Part shown: positions 36,229 through 47,406 of the stretch, piece after piece
How positions within the stretch are numbered: the stretch's first letter is position 1
Layout of the letters: every line of letters starts with the position of its first letter
Assembly: GCA_007922225.1 (NCBI GenBank)
Contig: ML679970.1
Location: 21,388,654 to 21,452,653, forward strand
From: Emydura subglobosa
Lineage: Eukaryota; Chordata; Testudines; Chelidae
DNA: 64,000 nucleotides
Direction of reading: 5' to 3'
Translations under genes and position numbers: made by a program
The notes under the pieces: generated by a model
The model's database searches: none
What the model saw: only the letters and a program-made list of their open reading frames with translations
Told to the model about the DNA's origin: nothing

Positions 36229-36560
36229 CCAGATTCCAAGGCCAGAAGGAACCATTGTAATGACCTCTATAACACAAGCTAGAGAACTTTCCCCAAAATA
36301 ATTCCTAGGCCAGATCTTTTAGAAAACATCCAGTCTGAATTTGTCTAGCTTCAACTTCCTGCCACTGGATTATTCAACCGCCAAATTAGTCATAACTTTC
36401 CATTGCACAGACTGCTGGGCTAGTACAGGCAGGCTATCAGCTATGGACATAGTAAATTCCATCATCCCATCTCTCAGAGGCAGCCGACATGGAATTTACT
36501 TAGCTCATGTGAAATGGATGTGATAGCCTTTGCTTCAAACTGAAGGATAACAGACCTATT
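36229..36560 (-). mobile_element. Degraded CR1 fragment, minus strand
   Basis: CAGATTCCAAGGCCAGAAGG, AACCATTGTAATGACCTC and CATCCAGTCTGAATTTGTCT with TAGCTTCAACTTCCTGCC are CR1 3' region landmarks in antisense orientation, also visible at 5467-6238. It is more diverged than the other copies. Confidence 0.65.
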
Positions 36561-37902
36561 TATCCCTTTGGAAATCTTGGTCCCCTCTCAGGGCATAGCA
36601 GGTGACACTTCTGCAGCCTTCATGGTCAGTAGGAGCTGGTCCAAGAATTTAAGTTTTGCCCAAACATCTTGCAAGATAGACTTCAATCCAGGGCACCTGT
36701 GCAATATGAGGAGACCAACTCCTCCTTATCTCCAGGATAGAAAACTACCAGGTTATCACTGCATATTAACAACATCCACTGGAGACTGGATGGGGCACAG
36801 GTGGGGCTCAACGTGTTAATAATGAGACTCTCTCTCACTTAAATTACTGGTTCTAATTTAGCTGAAGTGGTCAGTGACCAAAAGCTACCACCACTTTATG
36901 GGCTGTTCAATGGGCCCCCATTTAAAGTGAGGCAATGGGTTTTCAATCCAGTTTCTGATAGGCAAAGTATCCACGTTAAAACAAACCAAAACATAACACT
37001 GCAATTGAGATTAGCTGGCCCACTTGACCATTTCAGTACAAAGACTAGGAATGCACAGACCACAGAGGCTGACATCCCTTCTTATCCTAGAGGTGGTTCC
37101 TTCAGGGCAAGACTTAGGCATATTAGCAGTGAAGTGTGGAAGAAGTTGGCACTGCTGGTGCTTGCAACACACCTGTGAGATCAGAGCACAGGTCTCCAAG
37201 GCTGAGAGTCAAGAACTTTTTACAAGCACTAATTCCACTAAACCCTACCCACCAATGCTGCTACCAGTCTTTAGGATGAAGGATTGTATGGTGTGTCTGA
37301 GAGAAAGGAAAGGAGAAGAGCAGCAGGAACATGCATATTAACCCTTAATATCAGCTCTGTTGTTATAATGAAGAGACCACTAGAAAATGTCAATAGGGTC
37401 CGCTTTGGGGTGGATGGGGGAGCAGGAAAGACTCCGTAACTCTGAGCCAAAAGCTTTGGAGTGCCAGGAAATGGTTAATTCTTCATCATTTGGATTTTGC
37501 AGCTGTAGTGAGAACAAGCATCTTATATACAACTTCCAAATAAAAAACACACTTTGTGTATGAGAAAATGGGGGTGGAAAATGATACGTTTGCTGCACTC
37601 CAGACACATGGGCTTTACATCTCAAACTGCTGTAAGGCACAGGCCCCCACTCTTCCACACAAACATCCCAGCTACTAAACTAGTTTTACATTTTAAATGT
37701 CAGGCCCTTAACTTCCTGAATAGGAGCAGCGCAGCCCAATAGAACAAGCTAATTATAAATACAGAGTCGCCACTTGAGAGAGAGCCCCAAATTTAAGAGG
37801 ATGAACTGAACAAATTTTGATAACAAGCAGCCCCGTTAAGGATCTATAAGACTTGCTGTGCCTCGGACCCTTCCATAGTCAGTCATCAGTGCACTCTTTT
37901 TA

Positions 37903-38000
37903 GCCTATGTCTACACTACAGACCTTACAGCGGCACAGCTGTACTACTATAGCTGCACCGGCGTGAGGTCTCCCCTGTATCCGCTCTATGCTGAAGGGAG
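37903..38000. mobile_element. Half of a GTCTACAC MITE
   Basis: GCCTATGTCTACACTACAGA followed by CCTTACAGCGGCACAGCTGT is collinear with the left end of the MITE at 7361. The matching right end was not found, so this copy is truncated. Confidence 0.6.
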
Positions 38001-38236
38001 AGAGTCTCAAACTTTTCAGGCAACTCAACAGTTTAAGTAGATCTAATTGACCTGATCAGCAGCTGGATACTGCGGATATGGACACTATAGAAATGGTACT
38101 AGGGCCAGGTTAAGATCTCAGATACACCACTACTTCCCATCCCATGGATGTCAGGCCTCTCTTGCCAGATCTGGTTATGGAATGTAAGTGTAGGTCTGAA
38201 AAGTTTGGGAACCACATGGATGGAACTTTAAAGTTG

Positions 38237-38270
38237 GTTTGTTTTGTTTGTTTTTGTTTGTTTGTTTTTA
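38237..38270. repeat. (GTTT)n simple repeat
   Basis: These are imperfect GTTT/GTTTT units. Confidence 0.85.
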
Positions 38271-41156
38271 AGTAAACCTATCTTCAAGCCAAAAATCAAA
38301 ACAAAATCCACTACTCAGAACTCCAGATCTCAGGTTATAAATAGCAGAGAAACAAGTGAAAGAAAAAATGTCATAACAGTAAGGCAGTGAAAACTATGAC
38401 AGGTGGGACTTGTTTAGCAGAAAGGGGTTATGTTTACACAGCATTAGCAGCTTGTTCAGTGCTGAGTTGTCCTTAATTCATTATTTAAATCCTGTGGAGA
38501 CAGAAGTTTGAAAATCTGACTTTTGCATCAGACCCGAGTCTGTTTTTGACCCGTACTTACTACAGCCTCTTAACGCTCTCTTGTGCATTATAGAAACCAA
38601 GCTAAATGGAGCTTTTCCACCAAAACCCACAGGACGAGACAGGGCAGGTTTCTGAAGAGAATGTGTACATCAAACAGAAAGCAGACAGAAGGGGAACGTA
38701 AGGAGAAAATGATCCTGACAGCTGGGGAAGGCAGAATCCTTGGCAGCGATGTAGTTCTAGCGCATGCAGAGTGAGACGACAGTGTATAGTACGCTCAAGA
38801 ATAATGGTGAGAAACAAGTCAGCCTTCAGTCCCCGGTTCTAACTGCACATGGTCTCCTAGTTCAGTCATCAGCCCACAGCTCCACACCACAGAGCTAGAC
38901 AAACCTAAGCTGCAGACAGACTTTGGAAACTGCCTGATCCTCTTCCTTCCAGGGAAATAGGGGGCTCCTTCTCATTTGCAGAAGGATAAGGACTGACTGA
39001 CATTCCCGTTATTCGCTCCCAGCTCGGCGGGGTTTTTAGAGTTACATTTGATATAAAGGAGGACACTGCTAGTCTATTGCTGCATTTCCACACAGCTTTA
39101 ATTAATGCTTTCTTTCTCTCGGTCGCATCTGGCTGCTCACACAGGGGAGAGGCAGGCAGACTGTGACAGCGCCCTCACGCCCGGCACTGAAGGTCACGCC
39201 CAGCATTGGCTTCGGGTAAAGAGAACCGTGCTCAGCTTGAGAAAGTGAACAAGCTCTCAGGGGAGGAGTTTCCAGCTGTAAGGTTTATTCTTTGGTTTTT
39301 CCAAGAGTCAGCAGCCTAGCAGGGCTTGTTAAACAGTTTTCTCTTTGTGTTTGACATGGAAACACCACCCATTCGCTCAGTGAAACTGTACACACTGGCA
39401 CATTAGCTTCACATGTCTCCCGCCCTCTCCCCCAAATGGCCCGATAAGGAGGAGTTGTTTTCAGCTGTCTAATTTCAGGTATTAGATGAGAAAAAATCAG
39501 CAGAATAAACCAGCTTTAACCGATTAGGAGTGCGCCTGGAAGAGTATCCAATATCAAGAGCCCTACATGCCAGAACCAGCCCACATCTTGTCACTGGAGG
39601 ATGCTTTCATTTGCAACCAGCTCTCAGCTGTGCTCAGGCTATACGAGGGATCAGAATCCCAGCTGGCCTCCCAGGGATGGAGAGTGTGTGTGTTCCCAGG
39701 GCAATGGTGCTCATGACCCCAGTGAGGCAGGTTTTCTGTTATTCTTAACGGAAGTGTCAGCTTCCATGCCTGTCCTTTACGCAGAAGCCAGGCGCCCAGA
39801 TGCAGTCAGAATGTGCTCTGCATGGCACTCACTCATACATCACCTTGCGAAGCTGCCTGCCCACATTCCTCTGACAGATGCTTCAAGGTTTCCACATCCT
39901 CATTCCCATGGTTACCCGTGCAATCTGAAAGTTGGGGAATATTGTCTCCAATTCCAGATTGGCAGGTAAGAGTGTTGCTATTATCCCCTCAGCAGCAGGC
40001 CCAGACCACTAACTGGAGAGGGAAATCTCCTCTTAAGAGACCAAGAATGTTGAAGAAACCCTCACAGTTGCAGACCTACAAAAAGCGGGACATCTGCACT
40101 GCTAGAGGGTAGTCTGACGTCTAGCTGTGCCTAGAAGGCACTTTTCTCCTAAGAACACGTAAGAGAGGGTTATTGCTGAAGAATGGTTTACAGTAGTGCA
40201 TGGGCATATAAACAGAGTAATGGGATAAATTAAAGAAAGGAAAAGTTATAACTAGTAAAGGGAACTGTCATATTGGTGAGATGTGTCAGGCCACATCATC
40301 CCAGCGAAAGGGTAGCAGCTCCACTGCTTGGACTGAAAACTTGACTGGACAAGTGGTCAGCAACAATCCCACATTGACTCCTAAGTGCAGGTTAGATGGT
40401 AAATGGGATTTAATAGGTATTTCCCATCTTCAGCTTCTGTGAGTCTCGCAGATTTAAACCCCTGGTAGAGTAACGCCTAACGAAGGACTAAGGGAGGGAG
40501 AGAAGATCAGTGACGGGAGCTATGTCTACATGCTCTTGCACTAACTGGAAGCTCCAATATCCCATCCATTCCATGCAGGTTGGTGACACTAATGAGCAAC
40601 CAGACTAACCGCAAGGAAAGTTATTCCATGTGAACCAGCACACCTCTCTCCAGTCGTCAGCAAGGGATGCACACTTAGCAATGGGGCGTAAAGGATGGCA
40701 TACAGAGACAGAGCCTGCCTGAAAGAGGCCAGATTTCTTCCTCAAGGATCTACATGCATCCTTCATCAATACCATGAAACAAACAGAAAGCTGAAAGGTT
40801 CTTATACCAACACTCGGCAGAAATAAACAAACAAATGGTATTAATTTATGCCCCTTCCTTCGCAACTCTATATTCAACAGCAAGAATGTGGAGTGCTATA
40901 AATATATAAAGTGTTTATTTATTTTGCCCTAAATCAAAGGATTAAAACCAAAGCTAGTTTTTATAAGTTTAATCAATCTGATGTATTTTTTAAAATAAGC
41001 ATACATGTCTCTCCTAGAAAGCTTAGGACACACTGAGCTGGAAGCTCACGTGGGCTAGAATTCCAAAATTTAAATTCCCAAACAGCAGTAATCTTTCTAA
41101 TAGAAAGACATTCCCTTAGTGGTCACCTCTAGGAGCAGTCCATAACAATGGCTCAC

Positions 41157-41295
41157 CTTGCGTATGAGTCTGCATGTCACGAGCCAGCTCCATTGGAAGG
41201 ACTGAGTTAACGAGAGTGGAGATAATAGCAGCGTCCAAGTTGCACATTGCTCCAAAGCACTTCAGCAGCAGCAGCCGTAATGGCACTCTGTGTTC
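41157..41295 (-). CDS. NCKIPSD: NCKIPSD coding exon (residues 297-343)
   Basis: This 139-base exon starts in phase 0 and ends in phase 1. The acceptor is CT at 41296-41297 and the donor GTGAGC at 41151-41156. It was found by frame and splice-site continuity because it is too short to stand out as an open frame. The protein contains [33 protein letters not shown] and ELARDMQT, which match NCKIPSD as I know it. The leucine-rich helix followed by a second helix is typical of an armadillo repeat. Near the 3' end a His (CAT) stands where the human protein has Asp, as I recall it. Confidence 0.94.
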
Positions 41296-43066
41296 CTAGA
41301 AGGAAAGGAAGCCTTCCAATGAGACAAAACCACAATCAAGTACTCAGTTCAGGACAGAAGCCCAGCAGGGAATTTGCAAGTCTAGACTTACTGTGACCAC
41401 TGCAAACGTGTGAGCTGAAGTGCTAGGCAGCCCAGTTTTCAACACATCATCAGAAATGGCACAGATCTTGCCAGTGTAGTTTGATCTAGTCCCAATACCA
41501 GCTGTTAAAAACTGTACAGATTTTAAAAACTTGTCTTTGTGATGGATCTGCTACTAATGACTGGACTATTGATGCTAACGAAGTGTACATGGCAGCAATA
41601 GCTCAGATCTGAAACCGTGCTTTTCATCTGCAGTTTGGCTGTTGTGATGAGACGGATGAAGAGAGCCTAAGGTGTAAGATCCTGTTTTGGCCCCACAAAA
41701 ACAGATCTGATTTACTCTGAATGACAGTTTCTCTTACAGGGATGCAGAGATTTCATGACCCCTGGTAAGGAGAGGGCAAATAGGTCTCCTAAGAGCACTA
41801 TGGCTTGCAAACGCTCTCTTTACCTCGGGAGTAATCACAGTGAAGTGCCTAGTGCGGAACTGAAAAAGAGTTTTAGCTACTCAACATCTATCAGGATCTA
41901 TTAAAATCTAAACCAATTTTGCATCATCTGTTAATTAATTAAAAGGACTTGAAAAGCTACGATAAAGTTGTCAGGTTTCATGCTGAGACAATGGGTTTTT
42001 AATCAGAAGGCTTTGGAGTGCACAAAGCAAAACTTTCACCATAAAGACTATTTTCAAGGCAGTGGTTCTGATTGATCCTGAAAGTCCACCCGCTCCGACA
42101 GGAGCCCTGTGGCTAAGCTCCACCTGACATCACTCCAAATACAGCCAACAAACGGGTCACAGAGATAAAAACAAAAGAAACCTAGAAGAATGGAGAGAGG
42201 AGTGCCAAGTGTCACAGCTGCTATTGTCCAATGAGTGGCTGTTCTGCTCTCCATGTGGTCATTCTTCCTGTGAAATCACTTTCACAGAGCACACCAGGGA
42301 GATCAACAACGCACTGGGAAAGCCAGCAGATTCCTGTACTCCTGACTGGTCTTCCCAGTTCTCTCAAACGTGTTGTGGCCTCTTCCCTACCAGGCTCAGG
42401 GTTTATATAGAGCAATGTTATATTAAAAACTAATTGCACTAAGGTTTCCTGTGCTGTGACTGGGGACTAAGGAAGAATCTCCTCCCCAGTGCTACAGCAG
42501 TGAGCCTTAGGAAGGGAATGAGGCAGAGAAGTATTTCAACACAGAAGGCAAACTTCCCACTTCTTCCTCTGAACATCCATTTCCTTCCTCTGTCCCAGGG
42601 CTTCTCTTCATAACCCACATTCCTAATCAGAGCTGTTTACTAATGTAGAGCCATGTATCAGTTAAGAGAGGAGCAGTCACAGTCTGTCAGCTTTCCCAAG
42701 GCATGCTCGGAAATCCTTCCTCCAGACAATAGTAGAGCTGCTGTTTCTGTTCCTTTGTGGAGCTAAAAAAAAAAAGCAGCAATCTTTATCTTTCAGACTG
42801 CTGGAAGATACAGTACTAAATACTGCTCCTGAAACTAGAGTCAAGTTCTACCTGCCCATCTTCCATGTAAGCTCTGCACAACCCACAAGCATAATACACA
42901 GTTACCTAAGTATGCAAGAGAAATTTTCTGAAACTCAGTCTAGTTCAGAGAGCAAACTGTCCAAGCAGGGAAAAAATTGTACATACATTCATGCTTGTTA
43001 ACCCTTATACTTTGGGTCTACAGGGAAACCTCCAATAGAAGATACAAAGAACACAATTCCTCTTAC
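41296..43066 (-). other. NCKIPSD intron, 1.8 kb
   Basis: This phase-0 intron contains no exon-like frame that I could support and no repeat that I recognise with confidence. A short A run occurs at about 42765-42775. Otherwise I see nothing in it. Confidence 0.8.
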
Positions 43067-43153
43067 CATCTGATAATATGCCACAAGGGACAGGACTGAT
43101 TCAAACTCATTCTTTTTGCACATTTTCTTGCAAACATCAGGATCTGCATCTGT
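43067..43153 (-). CDS. NCKIPSD: NCKIPSD coding exon (residues 268-296)
   Basis: This 87-base exon is phase 0 at both ends. The acceptor is CT at 43154-43155 and the donor AC at 43065-43066 (GTAAGA). It encodes 29 residues beginning [20 protein letters not shown] and ending in LVAYYQM, a conserved segment of the armadillo-like domain. It is the shortest exon but one in the visible part; identity rests on the protein sequence and exact frame continuity with both neighbours. Confidence 0.94.
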
Positions 43154-43565
43154 CTGGATACACAAACAAACAGGTGAGATTGTTGGCATATGGAGAAGCC
43201 AGAGGGTCTCTGTCAGGACCCCAGAGAGACCCCAAGTCAGGGTGGCCTTTCAGCTGGATGAAGAATTGTTCCCATCCCACCAGCAACTCCTTCTTCAGGG
43301 CTTCAGTGTCCACAGGCCAGCCACGCTAACAAGAAATTAGGAGGGAAGAACAAAGACAGCGCATGGGGAAACAGCTGCTCTAGAGATTCCCGGATCAAAG
43401 TGAACTCCTGGAATTGCCTCAGTGCCATGGAGAGTCTCTTGCTGCATTTCTTACAGGCTGAAAGCATCTGAAAAAGGTGAGCCAAGAAGGGTTTTGAAAA
43501 TACTGTTTGTGTTACAGTCACACCCAGAGGCTCCAATCAGGGCTGGGCTCCTCATACTGAGTGCT

Positions 43566-43596
43566 GTGTGTGTACGTACGTGTGCATGCACACGCA
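43566..43596. repeat. Short GT/AC microsatellite
   Basis: The stretch of GTGTGTGTGTACGTACGTG and CATGCACACGC is an imperfect alternating purine-pyrimidine tract about 410 bases upstream, in the sense of transcription, of the 87-base exon. Confidence 0.7.
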
Positions 43597-43736
43597 AGGT
43601 GCTTGCAATCTATAAAGGAAAAAATATCAGTCTATGTCAGATCCCAAATCACAAACAGAATGCAGGCCATGTACAGATTTAAACACATCACACACACATT
43701 TAGTATTTAACACTCAAATATGAAAACATATTTAGA

Positions 43737-45665
43737 CCCATAGACTAAGGTCAGAAGGGACCATTACGATCATCTAGTCTGACCTCCTGCACAACGGAGG
43801 CCACAAAACCTCACTCACTCATGCCTGTAACCCACCCACTCCTACTCCTAACCTATGACTGAGTTATTGAACTCCTCAAATCATGGTTTAAAGACTTCAA
43901 GGTGCAGAGAATCCACCAGAAAGTGACCCAGGTCCCATGCTGCAGGGGAAGGCAAAAACCCCAGAGCCTTTGCCAATCTGCCCTGGGGGAAAATTCCTTT
44001 CCGACCCCAAATAGGACAATCAGTTAAACCCTGAGCATGTGGGCAAGACTCACCAGCCAGAAACCTTGGAAAGAATTCTCTGTAGTAACTCAGAACCCGT
44101 CCCACCCTAACATCCCATCACAAGCCATTGGGCACATTTACCACTAGTAGTCAAAGATCAGCTAATTGCCAAATTAGGCTGTCCCATCATACCATCCCCT
44201 CCATAAACTTATCAAGCACAGTCTTGAAGCCAGCTAGGTTTTTTGCCCCCACTACTCCCCTTGCAAGGCTGTTCCAGAACTTCACTCCTCTCATGGTTAG
44301 AAACGTGCATCTAATTTCAAGTCTCAACTTCCTGATGGCCAGTTTATATCCATTTGTTCTTGTGTCCACACTGGCACTGAACTTAAATAATTCCTCTCCC
44401 TCCCTTGTATTTATCCCTCTGATATATTTATAGAGAGCAATCATATCTCCCCTCAGCCTTCTTTTGGTTAGGCTAAACAAGCCAAGCTCTTTGAGTCTTC
44501 TCTCACAAGGTAGGTTTTCCATTCCTCGGATCATCCTAGTAGCCCTTCTCTGCACCTGTTCCAGTTTGAATTCATCTCTCTTAAACAGGGGAGACCGGAA
44601 CTGCATGCAGTATTCCAGATGAGGAATCACCAGCGCCTTATCTTTACTCGAAATACCTCGCCTAGGACCGCATTAGCTTTTTTCATGGCCACAACACATT
44701 GGTGGCTCATAGTCATCCTGTGATCAACCAATACACCCAGGTCCGTCTCCTCTTTTCACTTCCAACTGATGCTTCCACAGCTTATAGAAAAAATTCTTAT
44801 TAGTCTCTAAATGCAAGACCTTGCACTTTCCACCATTAAATTTCACCCTGTTTCTATTACTCCAATTACAAGGTCATTCTTGTATTGGCAATACCTCCCG
44901 ACTTTGTCTCATCTGCAAACTTTATTAGCACACTCCCATTTTTTGTGCCAAGGTCACTAATAAAAAGGTTAAATAAGATTGGTCTCAAGAGCGATCCCTG
45001 AGAAACTCCATTAGTAACCTCTCTCCAGCCTAACAGTTCACCTTTCAGTATGACCCGTTATTGTCTCCCTTTTAGCCAGTTCCTTATCCACCTTTCAACT
45101 TTCATATTTAAAAACTTTATTAAAGCTAATGTTGTAAAATGATCAAATACAGAGTTTTTTGAAGGGAAGTTTCTGTACGCCTGAGAATAATGCATAGATT
45201 ATCCAAACAGTACAAGGTTTGATTCGAAAGTCATACAACACAAAGCGTACATAATCTACAATATCCCAGGTTAATGGTTACCAATTTAGTGATACAGTTG
45301 AGTTATAAGCATTCAAACATTCAGGTACATCACTCACAAAAGAAATACTGAGGTAGGCTAGTAGAAAACAAGTATAACTATGAGCGTTGATTGTTCTTCA
45401 TTGAATGATAAATTCAGGATAGGTTGTCCTTCAGAAAATACAATCCACAAAACAAAGGTCTTTCTTCATCGCTTTTCCATTGCGCTCTGTGCCTTTAATA
45501 TTCTTGGATAGAGATTATCCAAGCCCCTGATTGATTCCCATTAAACTATTTGAATTTGGCTTCTACCTCGGATGTGGTAATTTCTACCTCCATATCCTCA
45601 TTCCCATTAGCCACCCTGCCATTATCCTTAAGATCTTCATTAGCCTCATTAAAAACTATTTGTAC
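43737..45665 (-). mobile_element. CR1 LINE, 5'-truncated and internally replaced
   Basis: This is the best-preserved CR1 in the window. Its 3' end is at 43737 (plus-strand CATAGACTAAGGTCAGAAGG). The minus-strand frame at 44187-44630 encodes the C-terminal end of the CR1 reverse-transcriptase ORF, with landmarks HLEYCMQF, VQRRATRMIRGMENL, LGLFSLTKRRLRGDMIALYK and VKFWNSLARGVV. At 44902-44919 the reverse-transcriptase FADD box reads FADE. About 45492-45665 is an upstream part of the same ORF (EVEITTSEVEAK). About 45108-45491 is unrelated sequence that replaces the central catalytic core. The copy is dead. Confidence 0.9.
45108..45491 (-). other. Non-CR1 block within the CR1 copy, with AATAAA
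   Basis: About 384 bases sit where the CR1 reverse-transcriptase core should be. Read on the minus strand, it ends with AATAAA (45121-45116), about ten bases before CR1 resumes. I do not recognise the sequence. It could be the end of another transcript joined during reverse transcription, or a separate old insertion. Confidence 0.5.
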
Positions 45666-46050
45666 CACATAGGCCAGAACTGCAAAGGTGTGGGAAACAG
45701 GAGCATCAGCAAACCTGACATTTACACACATCAAGCATATCATTGTGCAAGGGAACCGCACAATTTCCACACAACCACCAAGTTCCCACACAGAGATGAG
45801 CTCTGCATGTGTCAAGGGCAAGCGTTCAGGCTCCTCCATTGCTGCTTCCTGGGAAAATATAGCTCTTAGTCTATACACAAATGTGCTGGGATGCTTAATA
45901 TTTGCTGACAAAGGCTTTGACGTTCACCCTTAAGACAACACTTCGACCTTTTTGGTTAGGCTTGCATTGTCTTCTTCAAATATCGCAGAGCTCACCCTGC
46001 AGAGTTTGGGGGCTGGAAGCTGGATTAAGCCCAGTCTGATTAGCTGTATG

Positions 46051-46335
46051 TTTTAAGGCTGGTGTTCACTTAAAAATTAGATCAACCTAGCTACATTGCT
46101 CAGGGCTGTGAAATACTTCATGCCCTAAACACTGATCTAATCCCCACTGTGGATGCAGCTACATCGACAGAAGATTTCTTCTGTCAACTTAGCTACTATC
46201 TCTTGGAGAGAAGGATTGGTGACATCAACCGAAAAACCCCTTCTGTTGATGTAGCAAGCATCTGCACTGTGGCACTGCGGCAGCACAGCTGTAGCAGCAT
46301 AACTGTGCTGCTTAGCATCTGTAGTGTAGACGTGC
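46051..46335. mobile_element. MITE of the GTCTACAC type
   Basis: The right end TGTAGTGTAGACGTGCCCTT and the interior AAAAACCCCTTCTGTTGATG with GCACAGCTGTAGCAGCATAA identify the same family as 5020-5222. The left end at about 46051 (TTAAGGCTGGTGTTCAC) is degraded. An open frame at 46149-46385 is a shadow of it. Confidence 0.65.
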
Positions 46336-46884
46336 CCTTGGAGAAGGAGCTGAAGCTCATGTGTTCAGAAGGAATTAAGAGTTAAGGCTTTCCACACTGG
46401 CCTTTACACAGTGTGGGAAGCAGTGTTTTTAAACAGCCTCAGCAACACTTTTCATGCAGCCTGGGCAATGGCAGCAGTTGGCAGGGCCTACACTAGAACA
46501 CTGTGATAGTGCTTGCCTCTGCACGCAGGCCAGCCATACCGTGAAACAAGTCTCCCATGGACATGTGTTGTCACCAACCTTGCAGAGTTTTACTCACCCA
46601 CCTGTCTGGAGAGAAGGTTTTGGTGGTGGTTTGTTTATTTATTAATTAGAGATAGGTGAATGAAGTACTGATCAATGAAAAGCATGGGTGGATGATAAGT
46701 TTGCAAGGTGGAGTTAAATACAGTTCCCAAGCACAGTGGACCCCATGCAGGCAGCACCTTATTTAGAAGCTTCCAACTTAAGACCCAGGCTGCATTACAG
46801 CATAAGTACATTCGTATGACAGGGCTTGTCTAACGCCCCTAATTATGGTAACATAATTCCTTGAACAGGTCATCTGGTGATTTT

Positions 46885-47161
46885 ACTAAGGGCTTGTTTA
46901 CGGGGTGAATTAGCACACTGCACGCCAGGGTACGCCTCTACAATGCCCCAGCTTGCTCCATATTCACTCACTGTTTGGACATTGCTACCGAGCAGTGAAA
47001 GTACTGGAGTGCAGCTTAGCATACTGTGCTTTCAAGCCACGCTCCAGGATCTTTACTGAACTGCAGCAGTGACCAAACAGCGGGTTACTGTGTGGTAAAT
47101 TGGTGCACTGCAGATTCCCACCTGGCTTGCCAAACATTAATGCACCACACAGACATACCCT
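46885..47161. mobile_element. MITE-like repeat with AGGGCTTGTTTAC end
   Basis: The left end is TAAGGGCTTGTTTACGGGG and the right end is CACACAGACATACCCTGA. Read on the other strand, the right end gives TCAGGGTATGTCTGTGTGG, a loose inverse match. Phrases near each end (AATTAGCACACTGCA; AAATTGGTGCACTGCAG) are also partly complementary. It is non-coding. Confidence 0.55.
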
Positions 47162-47235
47162 GAAGAAAGAACACAGAGAGGAAATCTAGAAGGGGATCTC
47201 AGCTTCACAAAACCTATTTAAAGAAAGTTACTCAC

Positions 47236-47406
47236 CAGGATACGGAGCAACTCTTCCAGGTAGCAGCAGATGACATTTTCATCCTCATAGAGTGCCCAGC
47301 TGCGCTGCTGAGCATCATCTTTGTGCCTGGCCAAATCTGCAAAGATCACCTCAAGCCGCTGCTCATCATGGCAGATCTGCCCTGATGGCAGTCCAGAACT
47401 CAGATT
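47236..47406 (-). CDS. NCKIPSD: NCKIPSD coding exon (residues 211-267)
   Basis: This 171-base exon is phase 0 at both ends. The acceptor is CT at 47407-47408, and the donor GTGAGT is read from ACTCAC at 47230-47235. It encodes 57 residues including [20 protein letters not shown] and [20 protein letters not shown], which I recognise as highly conserved NCKIPSD/SPIN90 armadillo-region sequence. The alternating hydrophobic helices fit an armadillo/HEAT-like fold. Confidence 0.95.

Larger units (their letters stand above)
30046..41156 (-). other. NCKIPSD intron, 11.1 kb
   Basis: This phase-1 intron carries an L2/SINE-type tail (about 30330-30445), a hAT-like MITE with a near-exact target duplication (32205-32424), a CR1 3' end on the plus strand (about 32690-33005), a MITE-like repeat (about 35101-35340), a degraded minus-strand CR1 (about 36229-36560), half of a GTCTACAC MITE (about 37903-38000) and a GTTT repeat (about 38237-38270). 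A 104-residue basic open frame at 33044-33358 on the plus strand is probably chance. From 38.3 to 41.1 kb I see nothing but unique-looking intron sequence. Confidence 0.82.
43154..47235 (-). other. NCKIPSD intron, 4.1 kb
   Basis: This phase-0 intron is filled largely by a broken minus-strand CR1 LINE (43737-45665) that carries an internal block of unrelated sequence, and by two MITE-like repeats with GTCTACAC-type or related ends (about 46051-46335 and 46885-47161). A short GT/AC-rich microsatellite lies at about 43566-43596. About 45666-46050 and 46336-46880 show nothing recognisable. Confidence 0.85.

Noticed and set aside
38880..39480. A possible enhancer or cryptic promoter in the long intron
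   Set aside because: The stretch is slightly GC-richer but has no CpG cluster or motif arrangement that I could support without conservation data.
44187..44630. 147-codon minus-strand open frame as a gene
   Set aside because: Its sequence is the C-terminal end of a CR1 LINE reverse-transcriptase ORF in a 5'-truncated, internally broken copy.
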